DNA of 64,000 nt, taken from NCBI GenBank assembly GCA_012519115.1, contig JAAYQW010000082.1, positions 1 to 64,000 on the forward strand, written 5' to 3'. The DNA is from Spirochaetales bacterium (lineage in GTDB: Bacteria; Spirochaetota; Spirochaetia; Sphaerochaetales; Sphaerochaetaceae). The translations under genes and the position numbers were made by a program. Below the pieces are notes generated by a model. That model searched no databases and had not been told where the DNA came from. It saw nothing but the letters and a program-made list of their open reading frames with translations. Below, piece by piece: positions 61,819 through 64,000 of this stretch (its first letter is position 1; every line of letters begins with the position of its first letter).

Positions 61819-62570
61819 GCAGTTTCGTCCTTAAGCTTGGCGGGTTCGGTGTGCTTGATCGCCGAGCGGGCGAGCACCACGGTGGGGTCGATAAGCGGCA
61901 GTGAAATCGTTTCCTTAGTGAGTGCCAACGGCAGCTCAGTACAGCCGAGAATCAGCGCCTTGGCTCCTCGATCGTACAGCGTATGCGCCTCTTCAAGCAG
62001 GATAGCCAGCGCCTCCTTGCTTACCGGGGCTTGGGCCTTGATTCCATACCTTTGATTGTAAATCGCATCGTGCACACGTTCTTGGCTCTCTTTGGAGGGT
62101 TCTATCAAGGTGATGTGCGGATACGCAAGAAGCGCGTTGGGATAGGTTTTCAGAGCATGGGTTCCCTTTGTCGCAAGCAGACCGATCGTCGTAGATTCAG
62201 GGAATCGCTCTCCTATATGCTTCGCCGTCTCCTCGATCATATGAAGCAGGGTGATTTCAGGATGGGAATCATGAAGCTTCTTCCTAAGCACATCGAAGAT
62301 CGGAGGGGCATGGGCGGTATTGCAGGGAACGATAAGGGTCGATGCGCCCAAGCTGATCAGCTGAAGGGCGTTTTTGTACAACCCTTCAGCCGGGTTGCTT
62401 CCCCCTTCGAGAAGAAACTTGGTCCGGTCTCCGATCGACCTTGGCGTTGAGGTCAGGTAGAGGTCTAGATGCTCCTGGTCGGTGGCGACATTGGTATTCT
62501 CAAAGATCTTTTGCGCTGCATCCGCGCCCGCCATGGGGCCTACTCCCCCGATGATTCCTATTGCTTTCAT
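61815..62570 (-). CDS. Aspartate/glutamate racemase family protein
   Basis: 251 residues from ATG 62570. It begins KAIGIIGGVGPMAGADAAQK. The two catalytic Cys are in LIVPCNTAHAP and LILGCTELPLAL, with a TIGLLATKGTHALKTY segment typical of PLP-independent aspartate racemase. The ATG follows -10 TACTCT by 6 nt with no ribosome site, so the upstream extension to 62603 is unlikely. It could supply D-aspartate or D-glutamate for cell wall or other uses. It is coupled to thrC. Confidence 0.87.
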   Translation of the reverse strand: MKAIGIIGGVGPMAGADAAQKIFENTNVATDQEHLDLYLTSTPRSIGDRTKFLLEGGSNPAEGLYKNALQLISLGASTLIVPCNTAHAPPIFDVLRKKLHDSHPEITLLHMIEETAKHIGERFPESTTIGLLATKGTHALKTYPNALLAYPHITLIEPSKESQERVHDAIYNQRYGIKAQAPVSKEALAILLEEAHTLYDRGAKALILGCTELPLALTKETISLPLIDPTVVLARSAIKHTEPAKLKDETA

Positions 62571-62576
62571 ATATAC

Positions 62577-62605
62577 AGAGTATCGCACCATTTCTCCCGC
62601 CACAA
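62577..62605 (-). promoter_or_regulatory. Promoter of racemase-thrC operon (leaderless type)
   Basis: On the minus strand TTGTGG (62600-62605), 17 bp, TACTCT (62577-62582), then 6 nt to ATG 62570. Confidence 0.55.
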
Positions 62606-62645
62606 GAACTGATGTATGATATAGTGGATTTCGGAGGAAGAATGA

Positions 62646-63029
62646 ATGGCTTCAGTCAAATCGGTTCGTGAACGGATGCAGGAACTCTACGTGTATGACC
62701 TCTATGGATTTCGGAGCGAAAACAAAGCGTTGGCCGGTGTTCTCTATCCCCATGAAAAGATCAACAGCTTTGCGGTCGGTCTTCATGAAGGGCTGAAAAA
62801 GATGCTGGTCGTTACAACCCACCGCCTCATCATCATCCGATCCTCGATCGGAAAAACTCCTTCCGTTCAGGCGGTCAAGCGTGAACTCATCGAAGAACCA
62901 TCCTACATCAAGCGCTTCTTCACTTCCTCGCTTTCTTTCAAACTTCATGGTGAAACCTTCACGTTTCGGATGGTTTCCCGTCGAGTCCTTGAGCTGTTCG
63001 TATGGGCTGTTGAACAACCCCTGGAATAA
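62646..63029 (+). CDS. PH-like (YokE-type) domain hypothetical protein
   Basis: 127 residues, GGAGGA before ATG 62646. After a helical N-terminus comes a single beta-rich domain: AGVLYPHEKINSFAVGLHEG, MLVVTTHRLIIIRSS, LSFKLHGETFTFRMVSRRVL and a final helix (ELFVWAVEQ). The order resembles the bacterial PH-like (YokE, bPH_3) domain, which has no established function. It is cytoplasmic with no membrane segment. It is divergent from the racemase gene. Confidence 0.65.
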   Translation: MASVKSVRERMQELYVYDLYGFRSENKALAGVLYPHEKINSFAVGLHEGLKKMLVVTTHRLIIIRSSIGKTPSVQAVKRELIEEPSYIKRFFTSSLSFKLHGETFTFRMVSRRVLELFVWAVEQPLE

Positions 63030-63039
63030 ACAAATAAAT

Positions 63040-63058
63040 GGGGGCCCGGAGGCCCCAC
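63040..63058 (-). terminator. Probable hairpin terminator of the dicarboxylate symporter gene
   Basis: GGGGCC, loop CGGA, GGCCCC (63041-63056). On the minus strand it is followed by the U-rich ATTTATTTGTTT. On the plus strand no T run follows. Confidence 0.55.
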
Positions 63059-63081
63059 ATTGATTTTGCCTTGGTAATGAT

Positions 63082-64000
63082 TTATTCCCAAGCTTTCTGG
63101 TCCAACAGGCCCATGTTTTTGGAAACAACAGTCGTACAGACCAAGTCGCCCGTTACGTTCAGAGCGGTTCGACCCATGTCGAGGATCGCGTCGATTCCGA
63201 GAATCATCGCATATGCACCGGCAACTGCGGATCCTTCGACGACCGGGAGTCCGACTGATTCGAGAACCATCAAGAGCATGATCGCTCCGGCTCCGGGAAC
63301 TCCGGCGGTTCCGATCGATGCGAGGGTGGCCGTTACAATGATCATACCCATCTGACCCAAGGTGAAGTTGGCGCCGGTAACGGTCAAGCTGATGAAGATC
63401 GCACAGACACCTTGGTAGATCGCCGTTCCGTCCATGTTGATCGTCGCGCCGAGAGGAAGAGAGAACGAATACACGTCTCTGGGAATTCCAAGTCTCTTTG
63501 CCGATTCAATCGTTACCGGCAACGTTCCGTTGGAAGAGCGGGTAACGAACGCGGTGATGAATGGATCTTTTGCATCTCTGAAGAATCGCTTGATCGAGAG
63601 CTTGTTGACCATCAGCATTCCGCCGTAGACAAGAACGACATGAATCGCATAGCCAAGGAAACATGCGATCGTCACAACCGCGAGCGACCCGGCTACTTTG
63701 GAGCCCTGCTTTGCGAATACTTCGGCGACAAGGGCCAATACTCCGATCGGAGCATATTGCATGATTCCCGTTACCATTCTCATCATGACTTCGGCAACAC
63801 CGTCAAAAACCACGATCAATGTTTCACCGGCGGTCTTTAAGCGCTTCTCTTTGCTGATATTCAGGTAGGAAATGCCGATACCGAAGATAATCGCAAAGAA
63901 GATCACCTGGAGCACGGTTTCGTTCACGACTGCTTGAGCGATGCTCGTAGGAATGATATTCAAAAGTACCGTTGAAACAGGAGTCTTCGCCGCGGCTTTT
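63082..64000 (-). CDS. Dicarboxylate/amino acid:cation symporter (DAACS, GltP/DctA-like), 5' end beyond window
   Basis: About 306 C-terminal residues; the frame is open to the window edge, so the true start is outside. DAACS landmarks are LNIIPTSIAQAVVNETVLQV, the serine-rich reentrant loop AFVTRSSNGTLPVTIESA, GATINMDGTAIYQGVCAIFI and the Na-binding AGVPGAGAIMLLMVLESVGL, followed by GIDAILDMGRTALNVTGD. Members import aspartate, glutamate, C4-dicarboxylates or neutral amino acids such as serine/threonine with Na or H. Near thrC and aspartate racemase, an amino acid substrate is attractive but unproven. Confidence 0.93.
   Translation of the reverse strand, partial: KAAAKTPVSTVLLNIIPTSIAQAVVNETVLQVIFFAIIFGIGISYLNISKEKRLKTAGETLIVVFDGVAEVMMRMVTGIMQYAPIGVLALVAEVFAKQGSKVAGSLAVVTIACFLGYAIHVVLVYGGMLMVNKLSIKRFFRDAKDPFITAFVTRSSNGTLPVTIESAKRLGIPRDVYSFSLPLGATINMDGTAIYQGVCAIFISLTVTGANFTLGQMGMIIVTATLASIGTAGVPGAGAIMLLMVLESVGLPVVEGSAVAGAYAMILGIDAILDMGRTALNVTGDLVCTTVVSKNMGLLDQKAWE

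Noticed and set aside
1..64000. CRISPR arrays, rRNA genes, transposase genes
   Set aside because: I looked for regularly spaced repeats, rRNA signatures and transposase motifs and saw none. Only one tRNA was found.

Overview
The window is bacterial and gene-dense. The content points to a spirochaete, most likely a Sphaerochaeta-like, non-flagellate fermentative lineage. This is inferred from the mix of genes: two adjacent exported beta-barrel-like proteins (one with a FecR-like domain), a DUF4105 protein, a tandem nucleoside diphosphate kinase, acetate kinase and LarA. No 16S rRNA gene is present to confirm it. Apart from the first 4.6 kb, this looks like ordinary chromosome, with genes on both strands in short operons, frequent 1-8 bp overlaps inside operons, and overlapping 3' ends at half of the convergent gene pairs.

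Region 1-4570 is the end of an integrated element, visibly more AT-rich than the rest. From the left edge it holds a truncated DnaB-like helicase, a phage-type replication protein, a small unknown protein, an excisionase-like HTH protein preceded by a possible 30-residue leader ORF, an unrecognised 439-residue cargo protein with an internal 45-bp tandem duplication, and a tyrosine integrase. The integrase lies just beyond the 3' end of a tRNA-Val(CAC) gene, the presumed attachment site.

Region 4.7-18.7 kb carries a lactonase-type beta-propeller, a YczE-like membrane protein, two MFS transporters, an SbcD/SbcC (YhaO/YhaN)-like nuclease-ATPase pair, YjbQ, a Sua5-type threonylcarbamoyl-AMP synthase with an unusual N-terminal extension, a frameshifted UbiA/MenA prenyltransferase, two small envelope proteins and a LarA nickel racemase. 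Region 18.9-31.5 kb has an HD phosphohydrolase, a TtcA-like tRNA thiolase, two exported beta-rich proteins, MutL, a lipoprotein, a PlsC-like acyltransferase, a dihydroorotate-dehydrogenase-like protein, and a serA-serC-Lrp operon. Region 31.5-41 kb has ribosomal protein bS21, a threonine-degradation operon (SDR threonine dehydrogenase plus Kbl) with an XRE-cupin regulator diverging from it, recO-recJ, a DUF4105 protein, carbamate kinase with a LemA-like protein, and a queuosine-precursor transporter.

Region 41-57 kb has Lon, a U32 peptidase-family tRNA hydroxylation protein, a 57-residue basic protein, ValS, CysS with an ECF sigma/anti-sigma pair, MurB, acetate kinase, an isochorismatase-family hydrolase, a two-domain NDP kinase and a frameshifted CPBP protease. 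Region 57-64 kb has an AEC permease, a GPH sugar symporter, a second acyltransferase, threonine synthase with aspartate racemase, a PH-like protein and a truncated dicarboxylate/amino-acid symporter. Serine/glycine/threonine metabolism recurs across the window: serA-serC, tdh-kbl and thrC.

The most striking non-gene signal is that at about a dozen genes the -10 hexamer of a sigma-70-like promoter ends only 6-8 nt before the ATG and there is no Shine-Dalgarno sequence. This predicts leaderless mRNAs. Other genes have clear AGGAG-type ribosome sites, so two initiation modes appear to coexist.
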